Source of the DNA: Corynebacterium aurimucosum ATCC 700975
Lineage (GTDB): Bacteria > Actinomycetota > Actinomycetes > Mycobacteriales > Mycobacteriaceae
NCBI RefSeq assembly: GCF_000022905.1
Contig: NC_012590.1
Span: 2,480,001 to 2,544,000 of the forward strand
Reading direction: 5' to 3'
Length of the DNA stretch: 64,000 nucleotides
Shown: positions 26,907 to 36,396 of the stretch, in pieces
Numbering within the stretch: position 1 is the first letter of the stretch
Layout: the number at the start of each line of letters is the position of its first letter
Made by a program: the position numbers and the translations under genes
Notes under the pieces: model-generated
What the model saw: only the letters and a program-made list of their open reading frames with translations
Databases searched by the model: none
Told to the model about the DNA's origin: nothing

Positions 26907-27827
26907 ATGATCTGTGCACTTTTAGACTGCGGCGGCCACCTCACCGACGCTCATACCACTGCACTCACTGAGACTGCCCGGCACGGAGTACGTATCGAGT
27001 ACTTCCGCGTCGCGGAGGTTCCCAGCCGGCAAGAGCTGAAGACTATTGATGCACTGGCCAAGGAAATCCTGCCGGAGGACCCCACCCCATCGCTGGATGA
27101 GATTGCCGCGCAACCGGACGTGAGCCACCTCGGCGCACCGGGGCCAGCACCGCAAGCCCCATTCCTGAACGAGTCGCTGCGCATCGTGGTGATCGGCAAC
27201 GATGCCGCTCTTAGCGCCGTACTGACCCGCATGATGCGAGCGGATTACCTGTGGGCCGAGGTGGGCTTCGTCCCCACCGGCGAGTACTCCACCGCGGCGA
27301 TGAATTGGGGCCTGAAAACACACGAAACCGGCCAGGGTCTTGCCGACCAGGTCGCGGTTGTCGAGGAGGCGCTCTCCTTTGCCCTGACCGCACCGGTCAA
27401 GCCGGTGCCGCTTATCCGCAACGATGCGGGCCTTGCCGTGGCGGGTTCGGCAACGATTGCGGAATGGTCGAATGAGGAAATAACCGGGGAAATTATCGTC
27501 GACGATGCCATACTACTGCGTGCTGACCGCAAGAAAAATGTCTTCGGTGCAAAGCTCGTACCAATGACAGATGCGCCGGGCATCGTGGCGGCGAAGGCGG
27601 TTACCAGTTTTGAGGCGGACGCAGCACCGCGCCGTGGACTCTTCGCCCGCCTGCGCAAGCCTGCCCAACCGGGCCAGCTCGACCCCGCCAGCGTCATACA
27701 GGGCCGAGCGGTGCAGGCCGGGGGGCCGTCACTAAGCGTGAGCGTCGATGGAGTCCGCGCCAAGCGGCCGGTCAAGCGCGTGACGTTCTACCGTCACCTG
27801 CGGGACCTACAGATAGTGCGGCCCTAA
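26907..27827 (+). CDS. Conserved hypothetical protein
   Basis: A 306-residue soluble protein that I do not recognise. The middle contains LRIVVIGNDAALSAVLTRMM and WAEVGFVPTGEYSTAAMNWGL, a Rossmann-like strand-loop-helix with a Gly-Asn-Asp turn that recalls the diacylglycerol kinase/NAD kinase fold, but the usual GGDGT is missing. The C-terminal third is basic and Pro-rich (RRGLFARLRKPAQPGQ, KRPVKRVTFYRHLRD). No signal peptide or membrane segment. No clear ribosome binding site precedes the ATG, so translation may be leaderless or start elsewhere. From memory, a similar unknown gene sits near purA and fba in other corynebacteria. Confidence 0.7.
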   Translation: MICALLDCGGHLTDAHTTALTETARHGVRIEYFRVAEVPSRQELKTIDALAKEILPEDPTPSLDEIAAQPDVSHLGAPGPAPQAPFLNESLRIVVIGNDAALSAVLTRMMRADYLWAEVGFVPTGEYSTAAMNWGLKTHETGQGLADQVAVVEEALSFALTAPVKPVPLIRNDAGLAVAGSATIAEWSNEEITGEIIVDDAILLRADRKKNVFGAKLVPMTDAPGIVAAKAVTSFEADAAPRRGLFARLRKPAQPGQLDPASVIQGRAVQAGGPSLSVSVDGVRAKRPVKRVTFYRHLRDLQIVRP

Positions 27828-28049
27828 TTCACTTCCCAGCCTTCGAACAACTGCCCTCAACTGCAGCGCCACTATCTGGGAAAGCGGGCACGATTCTCGG
27901 GTTGAATGTAAAACGAAAGGAGGATTCGGCCAGCATTACCTTTTCGGCACTAGGCTCGAAACCGAATCCTCACCGCATGCGCATTGTGCAATGCACCTAG
28001 GCGGTCTGCGGAAGACTCTACCACTCTCAACTCCCGAAAGAACAAACCC
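27828..28049 (+). ncRNA. Candidate structured leader or RNA in front of an Abi_2-type gene
   Basis: The 222 bases hold a perfect 10-bp inverted repeat GAGGATTCGG (27920-27929) / CCGAATCCTC (27962-27971) with a 32-base loop, then GCATTG/CAATGC (27981-27994), and a CTAGGC motif at 27950 and 27997. Abi_2 (AbiF-type) genes in several phyla are preceded by a conserved abiF RNA, so a noncoding antitoxin RNA is a sensible hypothesis. I cannot confirm the family without a covariance model. Confidence 0.4.
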
Positions 28050-29142
28050 ATGCCACTAACGCACAAAATTTCTTGGGTATCTGATGCCAGATTCGCCCCA
28101 TACCTCGAAGAATGCGGAACGGTGGAAGAGGCATGGAAGCTCTATGAACTGAACGCACAAATCGCAGCTGCGCTGTCTGAAGTAATTCATCACACAGAAG
28201 TCTTGCTTCGAAACGCTATGAGCGATTCACTTGCCAACGCTCACCCATTTGACTTCGGCTGGAACCAAGATTCTTTCGATATTTCAGCACTATCAACGAT
28301 AGCTAGCTAAGAAATACAAGCGCCCTGTCACCAAAGACGACATCATCGCGCATCTGAACATGGGGTACTGGGCTTCACTTCTTTCCACGAAATCCGATGC
28401 CAATGAGGAAATCTGGAGAAAATACCTTCGCAACGCATTTCCAGGCCAAGGCAGCAGAAAGATAGTTGCAGCCCTGTTGACAGACCTCAATGTCCTTCGA
28501 AACCGGTGTGCGCATCAGGACTCACTTCTCAACGTGGATCCAACCGTAGAATTAAAGAAAATTCTTAGACTCGCCAGTTGGATAGACCAAGATGCAAGGC
28601 TATGGCTAGAAAACCTCGAACGTGTTACCAAGCTGGCTGCTCAACGCACACCAAAACTCAACACCGCCATCTTGGGACATGCCGACGATTCTCTTTTCAC
28701 CTTTTATCAAAGGGTAGGTGCCGTCATCCTGGAAGCCTCCACGCCTCTTGCGAAAGTGGATTACATTGGCTTCTATTTCAGCCAGAAAATCGTCGGAATC
28801 TATCCAAAGGTCTTAGACATTGAAATCGCTTCCAGCTGGAATAAAAAGACTTCAGATGCGCTTAAGAAATCATCCGACCCCGAGGAAAAACGCCTCGGGA
28901 AAATTATGAGCCACGCGCTCTCTGATCCATTCGTTAAAAGCTACCCTCCAGAGAATACGTACAAGGTTTATCATCTCAGTGGGTCCAAGCATCCCTCAAC
29001 TCTCACTACCGCTGAAAAGCAAGACATCGTGCACGAAGCTAGCGGTCGTGGATCCGCATTTGTGAAGAGACCTCGGTACTTCCAAAGCAGTTCGCTATTG
29101 GCCGCCAGAGTCACTTCTGATTTGCCCTCACCGAGCAAATAG
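28050..29142 (+). pseudogene. Abi_2/HEPN-type abortive infection gene, frame-broken
   Basis: Two frames make up one protein of the Abi_2 (AbiD/AbiF) family. The first (28050-28310) covers ELNAQIAAALSEVIHHTEVLLRNAM, the typical N-terminus, and stops at TAA 28308. The second resumes one frame over with KKYKRPVTKDDIIAHLNMGYW, which is normally continuous with it. AGCT is duplicated at 28301-28308; removing one copy rejoins the frames as STIAKKYKRP. The HEPN RNase motif R-x4-H is present as RNRCAH near the end of the family core, followed by a C-terminal extension of about 150 residues. Base composition is clearly AT-richer than the neighbours, suggesting transfer. Phage defence or toxin role is known for the family; here it is probably inactive. 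Confidence 0.75.
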
Positions 29143-29184
29143 CTCGAATTTCCTCCAAAATTCTCACTGCCCGAGTCTCAAACC

Positions 29185-30399
29185 CTAATCCTCTTCCCAG
29201 ACCTCCGGCGGATAGGCCGGGTGCTTGGAGGTGGGCACGAGCTGCGCCACGGCTGACTCGCGGGACATGCCGCACACCATGAGCAGGTCCACGATGATGG
29301 AGCGAGTCTGGGCCAGTACGGCATAGGCGGAGAGCACTGCTTCCTCGCCGGCGATGTCCATCGAGCAGCGGGCACCTAGCTGGCGCAGGCGGTTGACTAT
29401 TTCCGGAATGGCTTGCGCTTCATCCACGCGGCGCTCATGCGCTGTTTGGTGGGTATAGAGGTCGGAGAGCTCCATCGTGATTTCAGCAAGTTCGTCGATG
29501 ATCTCAACTTGCTCGGCGGTGGCTTGGTCGCCGTCCTCGGCGAGAACAAGCGCACGGCGGGAGAGCACGCGGGTGCCACGGACCATGTTGTCAACAGGAG
29601 TGAGGATGCGCTCCAGGGAGCGCACGGTGCGCTGCGTGCTCCACAGGAAGGGTGATAGCCGTGCAGTCTCCGCACCACCTTTGGTGGCGTTGAGCATGTT
29701 GTTGATGTCATCCTGCGTGCCGCGCACGGCATCGCGGGCCTCAGTGATGGTTTCGGGGTCATTCTCCTCTAGTCCCTTGGCCACATCAGACAGGACCAGT
29801 GAGGTAATGCCCAAGACTTTCGAGACTTCCGAGCGCCCTGCGCGCAGGGGCGAGGAGGGGATCAACACGATCATTGTGAGGCCAATGACCGCGCCGATGA
29901 TGGCGTCAATGGCGCGGGAGAGCCCACCCATTTCTTCCGGTGGAAGAATCGTGGCGATGAGGATGGCCGCGATGACGATCTGGTTGCTCACCAGCTGCGA
30001 GCTGGTGACAAAGGAGCCGATAATCAGGGCCAACCCGATGATGATGGTCATATGGATAGGCCCGGTCCCGAGGGCATCGACAAGCAGCGTGCCCACCAGC
30101 ACGCCCACGATGCCGCCAATGGACATGTCGATGGCGCGCTTGAGGCGATCGTTGCCAGATAGGCCCAGGATGATGATCACGGCCATCGGTGCGAAGAAAG
30201 GCTGATCGTGGCCGAAGAAGTCGTGTGCCACGTAGAAGGCCAAGCCCGCACCGAGGGTGCACTGAAGCATAAACACGAGCCGGTTGCGGATACGCGTGAG
30301 GCGCGCTTTGAGTGACTTATCCACCAACCGCAGCTGCTCGCGGGTAGTTTTGCGAACGCGCTTGACGGTACTTGACGAACTCGACGTTTCCTCAGCCAT
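29185..30399 (-). CDS. FUSC-family membrane protein
   Basis: A 404-residue protein. After a charged N-terminus (1-40) come about six tightly packed membrane helices (LVFMLQCTLGAGLAFYVAHD, PFFAPMAVIIILGL, IGGIVGVLVGTLLVDAL, IIIGLALIIGSFV, QIVIAAILIATIL, IDAIIGAVIGLTMIVLI; about 42-180). Then follows a long cytoplasmic helical domain (about 190-390). This is the half-size FUSC/aromatic acid exporter-like arrangement. Substrate unknown. It stands between the Abi pseudogene and the tartrate operon, 44 bases downstream of the transporter gene on the same strand. Confidence 0.8.
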   Translation of the reverse strand: MAEETSSSSSTVKRVRKTTREQLRLVDKSLKARLTRIRNRLVFMLQCTLGAGLAFYVAHDFFGHDQPFFAPMAVIIILGLSGNDRLKRAIDMSIGGIVGVLVGTLLVDALGTGPIHMTIIIGLALIIGSFVTSSQLVSNQIVIAAILIATILPPEEMGGLSRAIDAIIGAVIGLTMIVLIPSSPLRAGRSEVSKVLGITSLVLSDVAKGLEENDPETITEARDAVRGTQDDINNMLNATKGGAETARLSPFLWSTQRTVRSLERILTPVDNMVRGTRVLSRRALVLAEDGDQATAEQVEIIDELAEITMELSDLYTHQTAHERRVDEAQAIPEIVNRLRQLGARCSMDIAGEEAVLSAYAVLAQTRSIIVDLLMVCGMSRESAVAQLVPTSKHPAYPPEVWEED

Positions 30400-30443
30400 G
30401 GTTTCCGTATTTTACTCATAACTGAAAACCATGGCTGTGCGAA

Positions 30444-31943
30444 CTACCACAGGCCTAAAAGCATCCACCAAGGAATACCGATACAGAGCCAGATTAGAAC
30501 GTACAAGGCTCCGAGGACGCCGCCGACCTTCCACCACAGGCCCAGATCCACATAACCGGAGCCGTAATAAATCGGTGCAGGGCCATTTCCGTAGTGAGTA
30601 AGACAACCGAAAATCGTTGGAATCGCTCCGAGGAAGACGGCCAATGGCACCCCAGGAAGGCCCAGGGCTAAGCCGACGCTGAAGAAGACTGTGAACATGG
30701 CTGCGGTATGCGCTGTACCAGAGGCAAACATATAATGCGCCAGTGCGTACAGAATTGTGAGCAGAGCAAACGTGCCCAGCGTCCCCATGTTAAGCCCCTC
30801 TACCCACGAACCGACGTTGTCTCCAAACCAGCCAACAAAGCCAAGCTCGTTCAGCTGCGTGCCCATCATGACTAAGGCAGAGAACCATACGAGCGTGTCC
30901 CACGCTGCTTTCTCAGATTTCATGTCCTTCCAGGTCAGGGCACTGGTCAAGAGCAAGATGCCGAGCCCTAAGAAAGCTACTGCCGTAGCAGAGACAAGAC
31001 GCCCGCCAAAGATCCACAGGACAATCATGAGGAGGAAAACTCCCAGCGTGACCCACTCTGAACGCCGCATAGGCCCAAGCGCCGCCAGGTCCCGTGCGGC
31101 TGCTGCCGGGGCCTCCGGGGTCTTGGTCAGCTCAGGTTTGTTCATGGCATAGACCACAAGCGGTACGAGCAACACGCCTACCATTGCCGGTACTGCAGCC
31201 GCGAGGAACCAGCCGCCCCACGTAATCGACACGTTGTCATTTGCTGCAAATTTCGCTGCCATTGCGTTGGGAGCAGCACCGGTGAAAAAGACAACGGACA
31301 CCGCGAGATTCATGTTGTAGCCGGTCAATGCGAGATAGCTGCCGATGCGGCGGAACGTACTCGGATCGTTTGGGTCTGAGCCTGAACTCAAGCAAATGGA
31401 CTTGGTAATGGGATATACAATTCCGCCGGCGCGGGCAGTGTTTGAAGGGATGAATGGGCTGAGAGCAAGATCCGTTAACCCGAGCCCATAGGCCAAGCCT
31501 AACGTCGATTTACCAAACAACCGCACGAAGCACAGGGCCATGCGTGTGCCTAAACCCGAGGTAATCACTGCCCGGGAGACGAAGAACGCGGATACAATGA
31601 GCCAAATTGTGGAATTGGAAAATCCAGACAACGCCAACGACATTGACTCGCCAGGCTCCCCTGGTGCGAGGACTTGAGTGCCCGCGCATAACGCGATAGC
31701 GACAACAGACAACGCACCCATGGGAGCTGCCTTGATGATGATTCCCACGATGGTCGCGAGAAATATTGCCAAAAGGTGCCATGCATTCGGCTGAAGTCCT
31801 TCAGGAGTGGGCACAAGCCATACGGCAACGCCTACCCCCACCGCTATGGCAAGACCGATGGGGTGAACCTCAGCAGAAGGTGGGCGCTCCGCTACCGCAT
31901 GATGATCCTCCGGAGGTGTGTCCGTAGGAAGCACGGCACTCAT
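30444..31943 (-). CDS. DASS-family dicarboxylate/tartrate transporter
   Basis: A 499-residue permease of the divalent anion:sodium symporter family (CitT/TtdT/SdcS relatives). About eleven or more hydrophobic segments. The two family substrate/sodium motifs are visible: [11 protein letters not shown] near residue 175 and the related [11 protein letters not shown] near residue 415. Its ATG overlaps the stop of the dehydratase beta-subunit gene (ATGA), so it belongs to that operon and probably brings in L-tartrate, possibly in exchange for succinate as TtdT does. Substrate assignment rests on context. Confidence 0.85.
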   Translation of the reverse strand: MSAVLPTDTPPEDHHAVAERPPSAEVHPIGLAIAVGVGVAVWLVPTPEGLQPNAWHLLAIFLATIVGIIIKAAPMGALSVVAIALCAGTQVLAPGEPGESMSLALSGFSNSTIWLIVSAFFVSRAVITSGLGTRMALCFVRLFGKSTLGLAYGLGLTDLALSPFIPSNTARAGGIVYPITKSICLSSGSDPNDPSTFRRIGSYLALTGYNMNLAVSVVFFTGAAPNAMAAKFAANDNVSITWGGWFLAAAVPAMVGVLLVPLVVYAMNKPELTKTPEAPAAAARDLAALGPMRRSEWVTLGVFLLMIVLWIFGGRLVSATAVAFLGLGILLLTSALTWKDMKSEKAAWDTLVWFSALVMMGTQLNELGFVGWFGDNVGSWVEGLNMGTLGTFALLTILYALAHYMFASGTAHTAAMFTVFFSVGLALGLPGVPLAVFLGAIPTIFGCLTHYGNGPAPIYYGSGYVDLGLWWKVGGVLGALYVLIWLCIGIPWWMLLGLW

Positions 31944-32581
31944 TTGATGTACCTAACCTTTTCGTACAGATCCTCGAGGATCGTCTCCTTGCGTGCGTTG
32001 TACTCTTCCTTTTTCTGGGTATACAAGTTGTTGCCGTTGGCATCGATGGACACAATGAGTGGCCCAAATTGCTTCACCCGCATTACCCACAGGGCCTCAG
32101 GCATCCCGAGCTCACGCCAATAAGACTCTTCGACTTCCTCAACTTCAGTTGCCGCGATGACCGCGTTTCCCGCGGGGAACACGCAGTGCAACGCACCAAA
32201 TTCCTTGCAGCCTGCCTCAGTATTAGGCCCCATAGAGCCCTTGCCGACGATTAGGCGCACACCGGTCTGCTCGATGAAGTCATACTCAAACATTTCCATG
32301 CGCATGGAGGTCGTGGGGCCCACGGAAACCACTTCATACTTCTCGTCACCGTTGCGGTCAGTGCCTTCCACCTTCTGCATGATGGGCCCAGCGTGAAGAA
32401 TTGCGCCGCCCTTCAAATCAAGAGGCAATTCGCGGCCCAGCTCGACGACACGACGGTGGCCTACGTCGCGGCATGTCACGATGTAGCCATCGAGGAAGAT
32501 GACATCGCCAGCTTTGATGTCTTGGAGGTCCTCTTGCGAGATGGGAGTAGTGAGAGTCTTGGCAGTAGTGTTCTCGCTCAT
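31940..32581 (-). CDS. ttdB: L-tartrate dehydratase / class I fumarase, beta subunit
   Basis: A 213-residue subunit equivalent to the C-terminal (beta) part of class I fumarases. Recognisable blocks: [74 protein letters not shown] and [11 protein letters not shown]. It pairs with the alpha subunit encoded 30 bases upstream to dehydrate L-tartrate to oxaloacetate, or malate/fumarate. The transporter coupling and alpha-subunit similarity to TtdA favour tartrate. Confidence 0.88.
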   Translation of the reverse strand: MSENTTAKTLTTPISQEDLQDIKAGDVIFLDGYIVTCRDVGHRRVVELGRELPLDLKGGAILHAGPIMQKVEGTDRNGDEKYEVVSVGPTTSMRMEMFEYDFIEQTGVRLIVGKGSMGPNTEAGCKEFGALHCVFPAGNAVIAATEVEEVEESYWRELGMPEALWVMRVKQFGPLIVSIDANGNNLYTQKKEEYNARKETILEDLYEKVRYIK

Positions 32582-32611
32582 GATGAATCCTTCTTTCAGA
32601 GAATACGGTGT

Positions 32612-33646
32612 TTAAAGCTCGAAGCCGGAGTGCGTCAGCAGGCGGTAGTTGAGATCACGGTCCAAATGGATGGTGCCACGGCGGTGAGACCAGCAACCGG
32701 TATTGACGGCGACCGAAAGGACGGACGGGTGACGAGCAGAGTTCTCGATGTTGACGCCCATGACAGAACGCTTACCTCCCAGGCCCTGTGGTCCGAGCCC
32801 CAAGTCGTTAATGGCGGTCTCCAGGTTCTTCTCCAACTCGGCGACAACCTCGTTCTGATTGTGGGACTGCACCGGGCGCATCAGCGCGAGCTTGGACATG
32901 AAACCAGCCGTATCGATGGACGTTCCAATACCAACACCAATCAGCATTGGTGGGCAGGCGTTGACGCCGTAGGACGTCATGACATCCAGAATGAACTTCA
33001 TCGCCGCCTCATAGCCCTCGCCTGGCATCAGAGTCTTTCCCTGGCCAGGTAGAGAACATCCGCCACCGGCGAGGTAGACGTCGAGCTCAAGTTCATCCGA
33101 ACCAGATATCAGCTCGGTATAGAGCCACGGGGACTTGGTGCCGATGTTGGTACCAGGGTTGTACTCGTTGAATGTTTCAACAGAGTTGCGACGCAAAGGC
33201 GCCGTCTCTGAGGCGATACCAATCGCCTCCTTCATCGCGGGCTCGAGCTCCGAAAGGTACGGGAACTCGGTACCTACACGTGCGAAAATTTGGATCTGTC
33301 CGGTGTCCTGGCATGACGGGCGGTCCAGGTCGAGCGCAAGCTTCTGGTTGCGCTGCATGGTCTTGTAGATCATCTTTGCCATGGGCTGGTCTTCTTCCTC
33401 TGCCAGCTGGCGAAGACGCTCAGTGACGTCGTCTGGAAGACGCTTCGATACCAAGTCGGTGAACTTGGCAACACGATCGATCAGAAGCTGAACTTCAGGG
33501 CTGAACTGGTGCCCGAGCTCGGAAGGTTTCTTGGTGGACGGAGCGAACTCAATCTCTACCGGCACTGTCGACGTGCTCGGAGTCTCTGCACGCCGGGTAG
33601 CGCGCTGTGGAACACCGCGCAGTACTTCAGATTCAGTGGTCGTCAT
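32612..33646 (-). CDS. ttdA: L-tartrate dehydratase / class I fumarase, alpha subunit
   Basis: A 344-residue iron-sulfur subunit. The candidate [4Fe-4S] ligands are visible in DRPSCQDTGQ, AGGGCSLPGQ and the late NTGCWSHRRG, with a further Cys in VNACPPMLIGVGIG. Sequence order and spacing follow E. coli TtdA closely from PDDVTERL onward. The first 35 residues are extra. It heads the ttdA-ttdB-transporter operon; an inverted repeat and an AraC-type regulator lie upstream. A fumarase role cannot be excluded, but corynebacteria normally rely on a class II enzyme for that. Confidence 0.88.
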   Translation of the reverse strand: MTTTESEVLRGVPQRATRRAETPSTSTVPVEIEFAPSTKKPSELGHQFSPEVQLLIDRVAKFTDLVSKRLPDDVTERLRQLAEEEDQPMAKMIYKTMQRNQKLALDLDRPSCQDTGQIQIFARVGTEFPYLSELEPAMKEAIGIASETAPLRRNSVETFNEYNPGTNIGTKSPWLYTELISGSDELELDVYLAGGGCSLPGQGKTLMPGEGYEAAMKFILDVMTSYGVNACPPMLIGVGIGTSIDTAGFMSKLALMRPVQSHNQNEVVAELEKNLETAINDLGLGPQGLGGKRSVMGVNIENSARHPSVLSVAVNTGCWSHRRGTIHLDRDLNYRLLTHSGFEL

Positions 33647-33714
33647 GGTGAGTTTCCTTTGCTATCCAGGGGACTGAACAACTCCAGAATCTCCCAATAC
33701 CTACGCACCCGGCA

Positions 33715-33730
33715 TCCCAAAACTTTGGGA
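33715..33730. promoter_or_regulatory. Inverted repeat upstream of ttdA
   Basis: TCCCAAA (33715-33721) and TTTGGGA (33724-33730) form a perfect 7-bp inverted repeat with a 2-base spacer in the 125-base gap between the regulator gene and ttdA. A related CTCCCAA occurs at 33691. Candidate operator; too short-looped for a good terminator and lacking a T-tract. Confidence 0.5.
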
Positions 33731-33771
33731 CTCTACGCTGCGTTTATGCAGTACAAACGTTATATTTACCC

Positions 33772-34890
33772 TCAATTCCAGTAGCGCTCCGAAAGAATTA
33801 CCGCTTTTACCGGATCTACCGCGTCATCCCGTTCCGCACCGTGTCTGCCAGATTTTTCGGCCTGTTGTGACACTTCTGCAAGCAGAGACTGGAGCTGCTC
33901 GCGTTCAGCTGCCACACGCCCTTCTGCGCTTTCACCCGCGAACTCGGAAAGAGTATCGCGAACAAAGGAATCGGTGGTGCTCACAAAATATTCGTGAAAT
34001 CGTTCATCCACCGCTGCCACATTGACACCAGTCTTTTCTACCGAACGCAGCTGCTTTCGGTACTGGCTCGCCGTTTTGCTAAACGCTCTTCTAAAAGCCA
34101 AGCTGAGTGCCTTGTTATCTGGAAATCCTGCGGCCAAAGCAACGTCAGTAATGGGCCAATCGGTCCGGCGTAAAAGCTGTACGGCTTCGGCTAACCGCAC
34201 CCTCGTGATGTACTCACTAACTGGAATCCCTACAACGGAGCTAAAGAGATCTGAGAAATAGGCCGGTGAATAGCCGGCGAAGTCAGCAAGGTTTCGCAGC
34301 GTTATCTTCTGTTGATAATGCTCATCCACGTATTCAATCACTCGCCGCATTTCCTGGAGTCGCTCTGCATCAGCCGATCGTGCTGCTGGCGCGTCACCTT
34401 CAAAAAAGTCCCGATAAAGAACTGCACATATGGCTGCTAAACGCGATTCTTGCGCAACCTCTTTGCTTAGAGAATCGACCTTCTGCGCCTCTAACATCAT
34501 CTGCGACGACAGCTTCCGTAGTTCACTAATCCCCAGGTGAGTGCCCGAAAAATCAGTGGAACAACAAGAAAATTGGGGGATGAAGCCGCGATTGAAGCTG
34601 GCTACGTAGGAGGTGTCGAGATGAATTAAAAGCGCCTGCGCGCTGGCTGTTCCTTCGCGAGGCTCCAGAGACATCGTGGCGTGTCCTTCGTTGGAATTGA
34701 ATAGGACGACATCTCCGCGAGAGAGTACCCGGGTTCCCGAGGCTCGGTTAATTTCAACGCTTCCGCCAAGGATAGTGAGAAGCTCGATGGGCGAATGCCA
34801 ATTGTAGTGGTATGAACCGATGTCGTAGACGTACTGACGCCAAGCTGCAGAGCGAGCAGGTGGGGTATGTTCAGCATAGAACTCGGACAT
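33772..34890 (-). CDS. AraC-family transcriptional regulator
   Basis: A 372-residue regulator. The N-terminal cupin-like sensing domain (about 15-110) has HSPIELLTILGGSVEINRASG. The C-terminal part carries two helix-turn-helices of the AraC type: QKITLRNLADFAGYSPAYFSDLFSSVVG and WPITDVALAAGFPDNKALSLAFRRAFS, followed by about 90 extra residues rich in Glu and Ala. I chose ATG 34890 (MSEFYAEHTPP) rather than a frame extending to 35010. It lies immediately upstream of the tartrate operon on the same strand and is the probable controller of it. Confidence 0.88.
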   Translation of the reverse strand: MSEFYAEHTPPARSAAWRQYVYDIGSYHYNWHSPIELLTILGGSVEINRASGTRVLSRGDVVLFNSNEGHATMSLEPREGTASAQALLIHLDTSYVASFNRGFIPQFSCCSTDFSGTHLGISELRKLSSQMMLEAQKVDSLSKEVAQESRLAAICAVLYRDFFEGDAPAARSADAERLQEMRRVIEYVDEHYQQKITLRNLADFAGYSPAYFSDLFSSVVGIPVSEYITRVRLAEAVQLLRRTDWPITDVALAAGFPDNKALSLAFRRAFSKTASQYRKQLRSVEKTGVNVAAVDERFHEYFVSTTDSFVRDTLSEFAGESAEGRVAAEREQLQSLLAEVSQQAEKSGRHGAERDDAVDPVKAVILSERYWN

Positions 34891-35069
34891 GACTTTTATG
34901 GTAACCGTTGGGAATTGTGCAACGACAGTGTTTCGAATTGATTGCCCCTTCGAAACGCCCCCACACAAACGGAAGAATTTTTCTACGCTAGGACCAGTGA
35001 GCGGCGACAAGCATCGGCGGTAAGTGTCGCAGCCAGAAACAACCCACAGGTACGGCTAGAGAACACAAA

Positions 35070-35118
35070 AGGCACGATGGCTTCCCCATTTTAAAGAATG
35101 GAAGAATTTATCGTGCCT
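35070..35118 (-). terminator. Rho-independent terminator after fba
   Basis: AGGCACGAT (35070-35078) pairs with ATCGTGCCT (35110-35118). Inside it CTTCC..ATT pairs with AATGGAAG. On the minus strand TTTTGTGTTC follows. It closes the fba transcript; the rest of the 289-base gap up to the regulator start at 34890 shows no gene. Confidence 0.85.
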
Positions 35119-35179
35119 CAGTGCTAGAACGGCGAGGTACCGCTACAAGAACGGCACCGTCAACCGCAGCGTGGAACCG

Positions 35180-36214
35180 CTACTTAGAAACGGTCTTGCC
35201 CACGGAGTGCAGGTCCTGGCAGGCCTCAACCACGCGGTCAGCCATGCCCTGCTCAGCCTTCTTGAGGTAGGAGCGCGGGTCGTAGACCTTCTTGTTGCCT
35301 ACCTCGCCGTCGATCTTGAAGACGCCGTCGTAGTTAGCGAACATGTGGCGTGCAACCGGGTTGGTGAAGGCGTACTGGGTATCGGTGTCAACGTTCATCT
35401 TGATGACGCCATAGCGCAGGGCCTCCTCGATCTTCTCCTTCTCGGAGCCGGAGCCGCCGTGGAAGACGAAGTCGAAGGGCTGGGAGCCTTCCTCCAGGCC
35501 GAGCTTCTTCACAGCAACCTTCTGGCCCTCATCCAGAACCTCCGGGCGCAGCTTCACGTTGCCCGGCTTGTACACGCCGTGGACGTTACCGAAGGTAGCG
35601 GCCAGCAGGTAGCGACCCTTCTCACCGGTACCGAGGGCGTCGACGGTCTTCTCAAAGTCCTCCGGGGAGGTGTAGAGGTTAGCGCCGGCCTTGGCCTCAA
35701 CGCCGTCCTCTTCGCCGCCAACGACGCCGATCTCAACCTCAAGGATGATGTTGGCGTTGTGGGCCTTCTCGAGGAGCTCCTGAGCGATCACAAGGTTCTC
35801 ATCGATCGGGATAGCGGAGCCATCCCACATGTGGGACTGGAAGAGCGGCAGCTCGCCGCGGTCAACGCGCTCCTGGGAGAAGGCGATCAGCGGGCGCACG
35901 TACTCATCCAGGACTTCCTTCTGGCAGTGGTCAGTGTGCAGCGCAACGTTAATGCCGTAGTGCTGTGCAGCCTCGTGAGCGAAGGCAGCCAGTGCCTTGG
36001 CGCCGGCAACCTTGTTCTTCACGGACAGGCCGGAACCGAACTCGGCGCCGCCGGTGGAGAACTGGATGATGCCGTCGGACTCAGCCTCGGCGAAGCCGCG
36101 GAGAGCGGCGTTGATGGTTTCGGAGGAGGTGCAGTTGATTGCCGGGAATGCGAAGCCGCCCTTCTTGGCGGTATCCAGCATCTGGTTATAAACCTCAGGG
36201 GTTGCAATAGGCAT
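35180..36214 (-). CDS. fba: Fructose-bisphosphate aldolase, class II
   Basis: A 344-residue zinc-dependent aldolase cleaving fructose 1,6-bisphosphate in glycolysis and making it in gluconeogenesis. Zinc and substrate motifs are present: VALHTDHCQKEVLDEY, EVEIGVVGGEEDG, FGNVHGVYKPGN and FHGGSGSEKEKI. Start ATG 36214 (MPIATPEVYNQ) gives the length typical of corynebacterial aldolase; a longer frame to 36343 has no support. GGATGGAATT precedes the start. Monocistronic by the terminator at 35070-35118. Confidence 0.97.
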   Translation of the reverse strand: MPIATPEVYNQMLDTAKKGGFAFPAINCTSSETINAALRGFAEAESDGIIQFSTGGAEFGSGLSVKNKVAGAKALAAFAHEAAQHYGINVALHTDHCQKEVLDEYVRPLIAFSQERVDRGELPLFQSHMWDGSAIPIDENLVIAQELLEKAHNANIILEVEIGVVGGEEDGVEAKAGANLYTSPEDFEKTVDALGTGEKGRYLLAATFGNVHGVYKPGNVKLRPEVLDEGQKVAVKKLGLEEGSQPFDFVFHGGSGSEKEKIEEALRYGVIKMNVDTDTQYAFTNPVARHMFANYDGVFKIDGEVGNKKVYDPRSYLKKAEQGMADRVVEACQDLHSVGKTVSK

Positions 36215-36396
36215 GAAATTCCATCCTTTGGAGTTGCTGTGCAGTAAGCCGTGCCGTCTCACAAACCAGCGAAACAACACGTTCCAACACCCAAGTATGC
36301 CTGTTGTTGTGGTTTTCCGCCGCGAGATGAGATGTGACCTCACTTAAACAGCGCTCCGCATGGGCAGAAATCCCCCGACCACCTGGGGAAACTCTG

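Noticed and set aside
33715..33730. Terminator after the AraC gene
   Set aside because: The repeat has only a 2-base spacer and no T-tract, so an operator is more likely.
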